Translations under genes and position numbers: made by a program | Source of the DNA: Bathymodiolus brooksi | Taxonomy: Eukaryota > Mollusca > Bivalvia > Mytilida > Modiolidae | Direction: 5' to 3' | DNA length: 64,000 nt | Assembly (NCBI GenBank): GCA_963680875.1 | Contig: OY804578.1 | Location: 102,019,689-102,083,688, forward strand | Notes under the pieces: generated by a model | Databases searched by the model: none | Told to the model about the DNA's origin: nothing | The model's input: the letters and a program-made list of their open reading frames with translations, nothing else | Shown here: positions 39,377 to 50,335 of the stretch, piece after piece | Position numbering within the stretch: the first letter of the stretch is position 1 | Layout of the letters: each line of letters begins with the position of its first letter

Positions 39377-41033
39377 CTAAAATAATAAGACATATTTATT
39401 TCAATGAACAATGAAAAATACCTTCTATAAACAAGTAAAATAATGATAAAAATACGACAATTATTACTTCCCTCGAGAAGAAAAAATAGTTACGAATTCT
39501 AGCTAGCCTTTTCTTAGATCTATTCTAAATATGCTTTGGCATAAAGCAAAAATTGACCGAAATGACAAATGTTATCAAAATAAATATTCAATTCCAAAAT
39601 TAAGTTTATTAACAAAAATATCTCGATAAAAGGTCGGCCATCTTGAGCCATGAGATCCATTCTCATATTGAGCCATGAGATCTTCTGAGAGAGTGACCTA
39701 TTTTGACCGATGTGTTTTGATAAAAAAAAATCCAATTCGATTGAAAAAATACAAATTACAAAAAACAAAAAGACAATAAAAGAAATGTATTGATTAATTA
39801 CAGTGAAACCTGTCTAAACCGGACCCTGAGTAAACCGAAAACCTAAAACCTGTCTCAACCAGACAGACTTTACAGTCCCATCTACTAAATGTCTATGTAA
39901 TTTGAACCTGTTTAAGCCAAACACCTGTCTAAACTGAACAAATTATTCAGTTCCAAAGGGGTTCGGTTCAGACAGGATTCACCGTATATATAAAATATAC
40001 ATGTATATGTTTATATGTCTCCTTTCCTCAGTTCTAATGTCTGTTGAATAAAATAAACTACTGTTTTGATATCTTCAAATTTATGATTATATAGCAAATC
40101 AAACTTCTTTGCTTTGTTTTTTCTAAACTATAATTAGCTAAGCTTCCATTACAAGTAATGACAAACCCTAGATATTTATAATTATATGTACATTTTCCAT
40201 TAAATTTGATATAGGTTTAGTCCATCTTGGATGGGTTGTTTTGTATAATCATTGTTTTATGCTTTTTTAACATTCATTATTAGTTGATATTTATCACAGC
40301 ACACTGAAATGCAATATAAACTGTTTTGTAAACCAGATTTCACCTTCTGATAATATAATTATATAATGTGTATCAAGTAAACTTCTCAAGTTTGAATGGA
40401 CAATCTTAACAAGTAACATTTGACTTGAACAAATAAGGGACATTAAGTCGTTGTTAAGAATGTTAAATAGAGTAGATCTGTATCCGCGTGTTACACCTTT
40501 TTCATGTTAAATGATATAGTAAGTTGATTGTTATACTGAAAGAGCTCTTTATATTGGTAAGTTGTGCTTTAATTAAATGAACATATATTTATCTATGTCT
40601 ACTTTATATATTTTATATAATAAGCATATCCACCAAAGGGAGTCAAATACTTTTTCGAAATCAACAAAGTATCTATTCCGTATATTGTTAGTTTTTATGG
40701 AGGTATTTATCAATTAAAGATTTTTAAATTAAATTCTGTCTGAGGTTCTGTGGTGTTCTCTGTATTCAAACTATGATTGGTTATATATATTTAACAGTGA
40801 ACTAATAGAGAGACAGCTCATTAAAGCAAAATGTGATTTCTAACATCGTGTTAAAAAACCAATGCAACTAAAATAAATTTGTTAACTACGAAATATTACT
40901 AACATATCATAAACCGACAACGAGTTTGTATACTTATGATGTGAAAAATAACGTAATAATCTTAACTTAGCAACCATGGACTGATTATTGAATTAATTGA
41001 TTTTGATTGATTGGTTATTGATTGATTGATGAC

Positions 41034-41075
<42 letters not shown>

Positions 41076-41088
41076 CTTGCTTGCTTGC

Positions 41089-41177
<89 letters not shown>

Positions 41178-44100
41178 GGTTAATGTTAAGTTAGTACTAC
41201 CGCAATATCCATGATTAGAACGAATTAACAAACAATAGATGGTGGAGATAAAATGTCGATTTTGGGTGGTCATATATGTTTTGATTGCCAAGTGTCAAGG
41301 GTCTGATATGTTTTATTCCACTAACGACCACTCTTAGAAAATTGTTGCTGTCAGTTTTATATTACATACAAATAAGATGATTTACAGTAAAACCTGCTTT
41401 AGTGATCACCTCTATTAAGCAATAACTACTTGTATTATGTGACCTTATTTTTATTTCTCTTCACAGTGCATTTTATATCAATGAAACCTGTATTAAGCGA
41501 CCACTTGTCTTATTTGACCATATTTCACTGTTCCCTTGGAAGGTCACATAAGACAGGTTTGACTGTATATGCATAAGTCAAATTTAAAGCTTGTAAAATT
41601 GGAAAGCAGATAAAGGTAGAACTAAATGACTGTATATACACACCACAGATCTAGGTATTATTGTAGTCGGTCGTTCAATAACAGTAAACCGACGATTCGC
41701 CGGGATTGCCCTGTTCCTCTCTGATCGCCTGTAGCATATGGCACCCCATATGCAAATCTTTAAAATCACAAGTACAGGAACGACGCTAAAAGTAAAAGGA
41801 AACTATCACATTCAGATCATGTTTTGATGTATGGTAAATATGAAATTTTCCGAGGATAGCCCTTCCCTTGGGTCAACGGACCTTGTTCAACATCATTTAA
41901 TATTAAAACCAGATATCTAGCCATTGCATCAGAGAACTTAAAGATTAACACCAGAAAAAAAGAGAGAGAGAGAGAGATACTTCAACACCAACTTGAACTG
42001 TTGAAACAAGGATTTATTTCAGACATGGCCGCGCCCATTACTTGTCCGATTGGTTTAGGCACAAAGCGTACGAAGCATACGGATAAACCACATGCGTATG
42101 AAAAATACCGTTTCTGCGTTGATAACTGGTACTTAAATATATAATTCCGAATCTTTTGGAATTGACAGAATCGTTCACAGATCGAATATCAAACTTGATG
42201 ACATCGATCGATCAGTGGTTTCAATCAAATGAAACTTTCCCCAGAAAGTTAGAAATACAAAGTCTTCAATACACACTTTGGAACATTTAAATTTAAGCTC
42301 GTACCAATGGGACTTCATACATCACCAAACCCACATCATCTTCTCATGGACATACATTTTATGGGGCTTAATTCATTTGGTGCTTTTTGTGGTGTTTTTA
42401 ACTTTGTATGTGGTGCTCTTATCTTTGTATGTGGTGCTTTTAGCTTTGTATGTGGTGCTCTTAGCTTTGTATGTGGTGCTCTTATCTTTGTATGTGGTGT
42501 TTTTAACTTTGTATGTGGTGCTCTTATCTTTGTATGTGGTGCTTTTAGCTTTGTATGTGTTGCTCTTAACTTTGTATGTGGTGCTCTTATCTTTGTATGT
42601 GGTGTTTTTAACTTTGTATGTGGTGCTCTTATCTTTGTATGTGGTGCTTTTAGCTTTGTATGTGTTGCTCTTAACTTTGTATGTGATGCCCTTAACTTTA
42701 TATGTGGTGCTCTTAACTTTGTATGTGGTGTTTTTAACTTTGTATCTGCTGCTCTTAACTTTGTATGTGGTGTTTTTAACTTTGTATGTGGTGCTCTTAT
42801 CTTTGTATGTGGTGCTCTTAACTTTGTATGTGGTGCTTTTAGCTTTGTATGTGGTGCTCTTAACTTTGTATGTGGTGTTTTTAACTTTGTATCTGCTGCT
42901 CTTAACTTTGTATGTGGTGTTTTTAACTTTGTATGTGGTGCTCTTAACTTTATATGTAGTGCTTTTAACTTTATATGTAGTGCTCTTATCTGTGTATGTG
43001 GTGCTTTTAGCTTTGTATGTGGTGCTCTTAACTTTGTATGTGGTGTTTTTAACTTTGTATCTGCTGCTCTTAACTTTGTATGTGGTGCTTTTAGCTTTGT
43101 ATGTGGTGCTTTTAACTTTGTATGTGCTGCTCTTATCTTTGTATGTGGTGCTCTTAACTTTGTATGTGCTGCTCTTAACTTTGTATATGATGCTCTTAAC
43201 TTTGTATGTGGTGCTTTTGACTTTGTATGTGGTGCTTTTGACTTTGTATGTGGTGCCTTTAAATTTGTATGTGGTGTTTTTAACTTTATATGTAGTGCTT
43301 TTAACTTTGTATGCGTTGTCTTTAAATTTGTATGTGGTGCTTTTGACTTTATATGTGGTGCTTTTAACTTTATAGGTAGTGCTTTTAACTTTGTATGTGG
43401 TGCCCTTAACTTTGTATGTGGTGCTCTTAACTTTGTATGTGGAGCCCTTAACTTTGTATGTGGTGCTCTTAACTTTGTATGTGGTGCTCTTAACTTTGTA
43501 TGTGGTGCTCTTAACTTTGTATGTGGTGCTCTTAACTTTGTATGTGGTGCTTTTAACTTTGTATGTGGTGCTTTTAACTTTGTATGTGGTGCTCTTAACT
43601 TTGTATGTGGTGCTCTTAACTTTGTATGTGGAGCCCTTAACTTTGTATGTGGTGCTCTTAACTTTGTATGTGGTGCTTTTAACTTTGTATGTGGTGCTCT
43701 TAACTTTGTATGTGGTGCTCTTAGCTTTGTATTTGGTGCTTTTGACTTTGTATGTGGTGCTCTTAACTTTATATGTGGTGCTCTTAACTTTGTATGTGGT
43801 GCCCTTAACTTTGTATGCGTTGCCGTTAACTTTGTATGAGGTGCTTTTAACTTTGCATGTGGTGCTCTTAACTTTGTATGTGGTGCTCTTAACTCTGTCT
43901 GTGGTGCTCTTAACTTTGTATGTGGTGCCCTTAACTTTGTATGCGTTGCCCTTAACATTGTATGTGGTGCCCTTAACTTTGTATGCGTTGCCCTTAACTT
44001 TGTATGTAGTGCTTTTAACTTTGCATGTGGTGCTCTTAACTTTGTATGTGGTGCTCTTAGCTTTGCATGTGGTGCTCTTAACTTTGTATGTGGTGCTCTT

Positions 44101-47100
44101 ATCTTTGTATGTAGTGCTCTTATCTTTGTATGTGGTGCCTTAACTTTGTATGTGGTGCTCTTATCTTTGTCTGTGGTGCCCTTAACTTTGTATGTGGTGC
44201 TTTTAACTTTGTATGTGCTGCTCTTATCTTTGTCTGTGGTGCCCTTAACTTTGTATGTGGTGCTTTTAACTTTGTATGTGGTGCCCTTAACTTTGTATGT
44301 GGTGCTCTTAACTTTGTATGTGGTGCCCTTAACTTTGTATGTGGTGCTTTTAACTTTGTATGTGTTGCTCTTAACTTTGTATGTGGTGCTCTTAGCTTTG
44401 TATGTAGTGCTTTTAACTTTGTATGTGATGCTCTTAACTTTGTATGTGGTGCCCTTAACTTTGTATGCGTTGCCCTTAACTTTGTATGAGGTGCTTTTAA
44501 CTTTGCATGTGGTGCTCTTAACTTTGTATGTGGTGCTCTTAACTCTGTCTGTGGTGCTCTTAACTTTGTATGTGGTGCCCTTAACTTTGTATGCGTTGCC
44601 CTTAACATTGTATGTGGTGCCCTTAACTTTGTATGCGTTGCCCTTAACTTTGTATGTGGTGCTTTTAACTTTGCATGTGGTGCTCTTAACTTTGTATGTG
44701 GTGCTCTTAGCTTTGTATGTAGTGCTCTTATCTTTGTATGTGGTGCCTTAACTTTGTATGTGGTGCTCTTATCTTTGTCTGTGGTGCCCTTAACTTTGTA
44801 TGTGGTGCTTTTAACTTTGTATGTGGTGCTCTTAACTTTGTATGTAGTGCTCTTAACTTTGTATGTGGTGCTCTTATCTTTGTATGTAGTGCTCTTAACT
44901 TTGTATGTGGTGCTCTTTACTTTGTATGTAGTGCTTTTAACTTTGTATGCGTTGCCCTTAACTTTGTATGTGGTGCTTTTAACTTTGTATGTGGTGCTCT
45001 TATCTTTGTATGTGGTGCTTTTGACTTTGTATGTGGTGCTCTTAGCTTTGTATGTGGTGCTCTTAGCTTTGTATGTGGTGCTTTTGACTTTGTATGTGGT
45101 GCCTTTAAATTTGTATGTGGTGCTTTTAACTTTATATGTAGTGCTTTTAACTTTGTATGCGTTGCCCTTAACTGTGTATGTGGTGCTCTTAACTTTGTAT
45201 GTAGTGCTTTTAACTTTGTATGCGTTGCCCTTAACTTTGTATGTAGTGCTTTTAACTTTGAATGCGTTGCCCTTAACTTTGTATGTAGTGCTTTTAACTT
45301 TGAATGCGTTGCTTTTAACTTTGTATGTGGTGCTCTTAGCTTTGTATGTGGTGCTCTTAACTTTGTATGTGCTGCTCTTAACTTTGTATATGGTGCTCTT
45401 AACTTTGTATGTGGTGCTTTTAACTTTGTATGTGGTGCTCTTAACTTTGTCTGTGGTGCTTTTAACTTTGTATGTGGTGCTTTTGACTTTGTATGTGGTG
45501 CTTTTGACTTTGTATGTGGTGTTTTTAACTTTATATGTAGTGCTTTTAACTTTGTATGCGTTGTCCTTAAATTTGTATGTGGTGCTTTTGACTTTATATG
45601 TGGTGCTTTTAACTTTATAGGTAGTGCTTTTAACTTTGTATGTGGTGCTCTTAACTTTGTATGTGGTGCTTTTAACTTTGTATGTGGTGCCCTTAACTTT
45701 GTATGTGGTGCTCTTAACTTTGTATGTGCTGCTCTTAACTTTGTATGTGGTACTTTTAACTTTTTATGTGGTGCCCTTAACTTTGTATGTGGTGCTCTTA
45801 ACTTTGTATGTGCTGCTCTTAACTTTGTATGTGGTGCTCTTAACTTTGTATGTAGTGCTTTTAACTTTGTATGCGTTGCCCTTAAATTTGTATGTGGTGC
45901 TTTTGACTTTATATGTGGTGCTTTTAACTTTATAGGTAGTGCTTTTAACTTTGTATGTGGTGCTCTTAACTTTGTATGTGGTGCTTTTAACTTTGTATGT
46001 GGTGCCCTTAACTTTGTATGTGGTGCTCTTAACTTTGTATGTGCTGCTCTTAACTTTGTATGTGGTGCTTTTAACTTTGTATGTGGTGCTCTTAACTTTG
46101 TATGTGCTGCTCTTAACTTTGTATGTGGTGCTCTTAGCTTTGTATGTGGTGCTTTTAACTTTGTATGTGGTACTTTTAACTTTTTATGTGGTGCCCTTAA
46201 CTTTGTATGTGGTGCTCTTAACTTTGTATGTGCTGCTCTTAGCTTTGTATGTAGTGCTTTTAACTTTGTATGTGGTGCTTTTAACTTTGTATGTGGTGCT
46301 CTTAGCTTTGTATGTAGTGCTTTTAACTTTGTATGTGATGCTCTTAACTTTGTATGTGGTGCCCTTAACTTTGTATGTGGTGCCCTTAACTTTGTATGCG
46401 TTGCTCTTAACTTTGTATGAGGTGCTCTTATCTTTGTATGTAGTGCTCTTATCTTTGTATGTGGTGCCTTAACTTTGTATGTGGTGCTCTTACCTTTGTC
46501 TGTGGTGCCCTTAACTTTGTATGTGGTGCTCTTAACTTTGTATGTGGTGCTCTTAACTCTGTCTGTGGTGCTCTTAACTTTGTATGTGGTGCCCTTAACT
46601 TTGTATGCGTTGCCTTTAACATTGTATGTGGTGCCCTTAACTTTGTATGTGGTGCTTTTAACTTTGCATGTGGTGCTCTTAACTTTGTATGTGGTGCTCT
46701 TAGCTTTGCATGTGGTGCTCTGATCTTTGTATGTGGTGCTCTTATCTTTGTATGTAGTGCTCTTATATTTGTATGTGGTGCCTTAACTTTGTATGTGGTG
46801 CTCTTACCTTTGTCTGTGGTGCCCTTAACTTTGTATGTGGTGCTTTTAACTTTGTATGTGGTGCTCTTAACTTTGTATGTAGTGCTCTTAACTTTGTCTG
46901 TGGTGCTCTTATCTTTGTATGTAGTGCTCTTAACTTTGTATGTGGTGCTCTTAGCTTTGTATGTAGTCCTTTTAACTTTGTATGCGTTGACCTTAACTTT
47001 GTATGTGGTGCTTTTAACTTTGTATGTGGTGCTCTTATCTTTGTATGTGGTGCTTTTGACTTTGTATGTGGTGCTCTTAGCTTTGTATGTGGTGCTCTTA

Positions 47101-48782
47101 GCTTTGTATGTGGTGCTTTTGACTTTGTATGTGGTGCCTTTAAATTTGTATGTGGTGCTTTTAACTTTATATGTAGTGCTTTTAACTTTGTATGCGTTGC
47201 CCTTAACTGTGTATGTGGTGCTCTTAACTTTGTATGTAGTGCTTTTAACTTTGTATGCGTTGCCCTTAACTTTGTATGTAGTGCTTTTAACTTTGAATGC
47301 GTTGCCCTTAACTTTGTATGTGGTGCTTTTAACTTTGTATGTGGTGCCCTTAACTTTGTATGTGGTGCTCTTTACTTTGTATGTAGTGCTTTTAACTTTG
47401 TATGCGTTGCCCTTAAATTCGTATGTGGTGCTTTTAACTTTATATGTAGTGCTTTTAACTTTGTATGCGTTGCCCTTAACTGTGTATGTGGTGCTCTTAA
47501 CTTTGTATGTAGTGCTTTTAACTTTGTATGCGTTGCCCTTATCTTTGTATGTGGTGCTTTTAGCTTTTTATATGGTGCTCTTATCTTTGTATGTGGTGCT
47601 TTTGACTTTGTATGTGGTGCTCTTAGCTTTGTATGTGGTGCTCTTAACTTTGTATGTGGTGCTTTTGACTTTGTATGTGGTGCTCTTAACTTTGTATGTG
47701 GTGCTCTTAACTTTGTATGTGGTGCTTTTAACTTTGTATGTGGTGCTCTTAACTTTGTATGTGGTGCCCTTAACTTTGTATGTGGTGCTTTTAACTTTGT
47801 ATGTGGTGCTCTTAGCTTTGTATGTGGTGCTCTTAGCTTTGTATGTGGTGCTTTTAAATTTATATGCAGTGCTTTTAACTTTATTATGTAGCGCTTTCAA
47901 CTTTGTATGCGGTGCCTTTAAATTTGTATGTGGTGCTTTTAACTTTATATGTAGTGCTTTTAACTTTGTATGTAGTGCTTTTAACTTTGCATGTGGTGCT
48001 CTTAGCTTTGTATGTGGTGCTTTTTGTGGTGCTTTTGACTTTGTATGTGGAGCCGTTAAATTTGTATGTGGTGCTTTTAACTTTGCATGTGGTGCATTTA
48101 ACTTTATATGTGGTGCTCTTAGCTTTGTATGTGGTGCTCTTATCTTTGTATGTGGTGCTCTTATCTTTGTATGTGGTGCTAATAGCTTTGTATGTGGTGG
48201 TTTTGACTTGATATGTAGTGCTTTTATCTTTGTATGTGGTGCTTTTAACTTTGTCTGAGGTGCTTTTGACTTTGTGTGTGTTGCTATTAACTTTGCATTT
48301 GGTGCTCTTAACTTTGTTTGTGGTGCTTTTGACTTTATATGTGGTGCTATTAACTTTGTATGTGGTGCTTTTGACTTTGTATGTGGCGCTCTTAATTTTG
48401 CATGTGGTACTTTTAACTTTGTCTGTGGTGCTTTTGACTTTGTATGTGGTGCTCTTAACTTTGTCTGTGGTGCTTTTGACTTTGTATGTGGTGCTTTTAG
48501 TTTTTTATGTGGTGATTTTAGCTTTGTATGTGGTGTTTTTATTTTCATATGTAGTGATTATGACATTATTAAGAACTCAACTTAGTAATACACCAAGCCT
48601 ACCAAGTCTAAGTTGACTATTCAATCAGTTAATAGTTTATGGACTATTCAGTCAGTTAATAGTTTATGGACTATTCAGTCAGTTAATAGTTTATTTCATA
48701 CGTATAAAACGTATAGAGGGAACTATATATGACATGAGTAAAGAAATAATACTTACACGTATAGTAAAGAGTTGTCCTCCAT
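39182..48782 (-). CDS. Small single-pass membrane protein with PY motifs (3 coding exons)
   Basis: I assembled this gene from splice signals. The coding parts are 48,757-48,782, 41,644-41,785 and 39,182-39,376 (26+142+195 = 363 nt, 120 residues plus stop). The introns keep phase: exon 1 ends with GT, completed by C of exon 2; exon 2 ends on a full codon. The start ATG (48,780-48,782) has A at -3 and G at +4. The product has a short N-terminus (MEDNSLLY), one membrane helix (YVVVPVLVILKICIWGAICY), a basic stop-transfer (RRSERNR), and an 80-residue cytosolic tail with NPGY, PPSY and LPSY. PPxY and LPxY motifs bind WW domains of NEDD4-type ubiquitin ligases, so an adaptor or a turnover-regulated membrane protein is plausible. 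Intron 1 (6,971 bp) is mostly the 21-bp array. Upstream non-coding exons probably exist. I cannot name the family. Confidence 0.72.
39377..39800. other. Intron 2 of the PY-motif gene, left part, no further gene
   Basis: This is AT-rich sequence on the intron side of the terminal exon. A minus-strand open frame of 82 codons (39,520-39,768) has no recognisable domain. CATCTTGAGCCATGAGATC and ATATTGAGCCATGAGATC at about 39,640-39,680 form a short direct repeat. Confidence 0.4.
39799..39986. mobile_element. MITE with TA target duplication, copy 1
   Basis: Terminal inverted repeats CAGTGAAACCTGTCTAAAC (39,801 on) and GTTCAGACAGGATTCACCG (ending 39,984) enclose 184 bp flanked by TA on both sides. 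Similar CTGTCTAAAC words recur inside. TA duplication and a CAGT...ACTG end pattern fit a Tc1/mariner or pogo-type non-autonomous element. It lies in intron 2 of the PY-motif gene. Confidence 0.7.
40090..40700 (-). pseudogene. Decayed non-LTR retrotransposon reverse transcriptase fragment
   Basis: Minus-strand translation across several frames gives, in the right order, RYFVDFEKVFDSLWWI (near 40,628-40,675, the conserved FVDFEKAFD-type motif), GVTRGYRSTLFNILNNDLMS (about 40,430-40,490), THYIIILSEG where the catalytic YADD region should be (about 40,365-40,395), and KFNGKCTYNYKYLGFVITC with NGSL (about 40,145-40,210). This motif order is typical of LINE-type reverse transcriptases. The aspartates of YADD are gone and the frame is broken many times, so it is a dead remnant within intron 2. 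Confidence 0.75.
40998..41177. repeat. (GATT)n microsatellite
   Basis: About 180 bp of GATT tetranucleotides with a short GCTTGCTTGCTTG interruption near 41,074-41,090. The long minus-strand frame through it (repeating INQS) is a by-product. Confidence 0.95.
41383..41567. mobile_element. MITE with TA target duplication, copy 2
   Basis: CAGTAAAACCTGCTTTAGTG at 41,385 and its inverse CATAAGACAGGTTTGACTG ending at 41,565 enclose 181 bp flanked by TA. AAACCTG and GACCACTTGTCTTA-type words recur internally. Ends resemble the copy at 39.8 kb (CAGTGAAACCTG), so both may come from related Tc1/mariner-pogo elements. Confidence 0.65.
41644..41785 (-). CDS. PY-motif membrane protein, middle exon (membrane helix)
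   Basis: On the minus strand TTTCCTTTTACTTTTAG (AG at 41,786-41,787) precedes 142 nt. After one base completing the previous codon it reads VVPVLVILKICIWGAICYRR, SERNRAIPANRRFTVIERP, TTIIPRSV and then a weak donor GTGTGT. A hydrophobic run ending in a basic cluster is the signature of a membrane anchor, and phases match both neighbouring exons. Confidence 0.75.
41788..42378. other. Intron 1 flank, no further exon recognised
   Basis: This contains a short GAGAGAGAGAGAG run near 41,961 and otherwise unique sequence. No exon with fitting splice signals was found on the minus strand here. Confidence 0.4.
42379..48580. repeat. 21-bp minisatellite filling an intron
   Basis: About 295 units of 21 bp lie here, typically AACTTTGTATGTGGTGCTC followed by TT. 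Common variants are CCC for CTC, GCGTTG for GTGGTG, CATGTGG for TATGTGG, and GCTTTGT or TCTTTGT for ACTTTGT. Because 21 is divisible by 3 and no stop occurs in the common unit, frames stay open for up to about 600 codons on the plus strand (LTLYVVL or NFVCGAL periods) and 540 on the minus strand (LRAPHTK period). These are by-products. Four units are 20 bp (GGTGCCTTAAC near 44,133, 44,741, 46,462 and 46,776) and reset the frame. Units degenerate after about 48,180. The array lies inside intron 1 of the PY-motif gene. Confidence 0.97.
48615..48695. repeat. 27-bp tandem repeat, three copies
   Basis: GACTATTCAGTCAGTTAATA followed by GTTTATG starts at 48,615 (with CAATCAG), 48,642 and 48,669. It lies between the end of the 21-bp array and the donor of the adjacent exon. 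Confidence 0.9.
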
Positions 48783-48797
48783 ATTTATTTCTAGGGT
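48757..48797 (-). CDS. PY-motif membrane protein, exon with start codon
   Basis: On the minus strand GTTTTATTTTTAG (AG at 48,798-48,799) precedes a 41-nt exon ending in the ideal donor CGT/GTAAGT (48,751-48,756). It has 15 nt of apparent 5'UTR and ATG GAG GAC AAC TCT TTA CTA TAC GT. The frame is also open upstream of the ATG (TLEIN), so an upstream coding exon cannot be excluded. Confidence 0.65.
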
Positions 48798-48799
48798 CT

Positions 48800-49050
48800 A
48801 AAAATAAAACAAAAAACATGAATTTATGCGAAATGAAATTCTAATATTAAATTATCAAGGAAGTACTGACAAGCAACCCAGCACCTAGAGAGTGAAAACG
48901 CAATAATTGATACGAGGATGAATGTTTTGTTTGTTGTTTGTTTGCTCGAGTTTTTTTTTAAACAGATCTTATCTCGTCTTTGTTTTACACATGTGTGGTC
49001 TTTAGCTATTCCTATATATAATAGTCTTTTCAAATAGTGAAAAATTAAAA
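48800..49050. other. Upstream flank of the PY-motif gene exon, no gene seen
   Basis: No partner exon with matching phase or signal peptide is visible. A minus-strand 85-codon open frame (48,824-49,081) is without recognisable features. Confidence 0.4.
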
Positions 49051-49056
49051 TAAGAA

Positions 49057-49285
49057 GAGTTTGAAGATACCAAAGGGGCAATCAGTATCGTATATCGGAG
49101 AAGAACAGACAACACAATGACCAAAAGAAAAAGTACAAAAGGACAAACAACGAAACAACAAAGTATTTAACTAAAGATCGAGTAACACGAACCCTCCTAA
49201 ATACCGGGGGGAGGGGGGTAAACTCAGGTGCTCCGGAAGGGTAGCAGTTCCTGCTTCACTAGTGACACCCGTCGTGTTAAGAATA
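49057..49285 (-). pseudogene. Retroelement fragment, copy at 49.1 kb (3' end only)
   Basis: The DNA GAAGAGTTTGAAGATACC, AAAGGGGCAATCAGTATCG, CTCAGGTGCTCCGGAAGGG and CTAGTGACACCCGTCGTG repeats the start of the 38.5- and 49.9-kb copies in the same orientation. It breaks off near 49,283 and retains only the 3'-terminal part on the minus strand. Confidence 0.65.
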
Positions 49286-49856
49286 ACGAAAAGTTATACA
49301 AACTCTCATTAGGCGACTCAAAGGGTAATAATAGGTATAATATGAACAACATTCATTTAAGACACTTCTACTATGAAACCACTTGGCCAAATTATATCAA
49401 AGTCTTGATTGTGGGCTTTTGTTCACAGGTGGCATCCGTCTTCCATTAACTTTCACATTGTAATCTTCTACTCTGAAACCAATGGTCAAAAATAAATAAA
49501 ACTTGACACGGATGGTCTTTCGGTGGTACCTTTTAAAACTTGCATCCAGTCATATCAACGTCGCCCTACATCAAAGATGTTACATAAAATATAAAATTCT
49601 TGAAATAGCCAAAAGCTCTACTTGTTTCAATGGATTTGGGTTGAAACTTAAACAGGATATCCATTTAAAAAGATATTTGTTTAACAGATAGTTTGGTATT
49701 TATTCTTATTATTTGTAATTTTGTCAAATTTCTGCTGATATATCTCCTAATGGGCCAAATTAAATTTGTCTTTGCATGGATGGTCTTTGGATGGTCATCT
49801 TTCAAAATTATATCCTGCAGCCCGGCCTCCCTCAAAGATGATCACTGTTACTAAAA
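49286..49856. other. Degenerate repeat-like sequence, no gene
   Basis: Segments recur in diverged form inside the stretch: GGATGGTCTTTCGGTGG near 49,510 and GGATGGTCTTTGGATGG near 49,778; CATCAAAGATG near 49,569 and CCTCAAAGATG near 49,831. This suggests an old tandemly duplicated element. Short open frames (49,228-49,449 and 49,503-49,691) have no recognisable features. Confidence 0.4.
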
Positions 49857-49858
49857 TT

Positions 49859-50318
49859 AGAAGAAGAGTTTGAAGATACCAAAGGGGCAATCAGAATCCG
49901 TATATCGGAGAACAAATAACACAATGGTCAAAAGAAAAAGTACAAAAGGACAATCAACGATCAACAAAACATGCATATGAAACTAAAGATCGAGTAACAC
50001 GAATCCCACTAAAACAGAGGGTGAACTCAGGTGCTCCGGAAGGGTGAGCAGTTCTTGCTCCACTAGTGACACCCGTCGTGTTAATCTAGTTACAAACCCG
50101 GTGATAAGTCATGAACGAGGAAAGGTCCGGGAAGTGTTTACGACAAGTGGAACATATTCGTGGTCATTTGTGACACAGATATTCCATAACGGTCAGCCAA
50201 GTCGTGGTTTCGAAGTGATGACTTCAACTTAACTAAGAAGAACCCTTGGTTCAGTAGCTTCCTTGTTAGCAGCAACCCTCTATCAAGGAAATCCTGATAG
50301 AAACCACAAGCTCTGGGG
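49859..50318 (-). pseudogene. Retroelement ORF fragment, copy at 50 kb
   Basis: This is the best-preserved copy. The minus strand at 50,138-50,377 encodes ACGFYQDFLDRGLLLTRKLL, NQGFFLVKLKSSLRNHDL and ADRYGISVSQMTTNMFHLS. A small deletion removes the residues between SLR and HDL that the 38.6-kb copy retains (KFSDRH). The homology ends at about 50,316, where GCAGCACCTGCATATG is an inverted piece of the same element (CATATGCAGGTGCTGC at 38.96 kb), indicating rearrangement at the edge. Confidence 0.65.
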
Positions 50319-50335
50319 CAGCACCTGCATATGGA

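Noticed and set aside
40962..41291. 109-codon minus-strand frame with INQS repeats
   Set aside because: Translation of a GATT microsatellite.
42278..48616. Open frames of 365-599 codons with heptad periods in the 21-bp array
   Set aside because: They are by-products of a stop-free 21-bp unit, shift frame at each 20-bp unit, lie in an intron of a minus-strand gene, and overlap one another.
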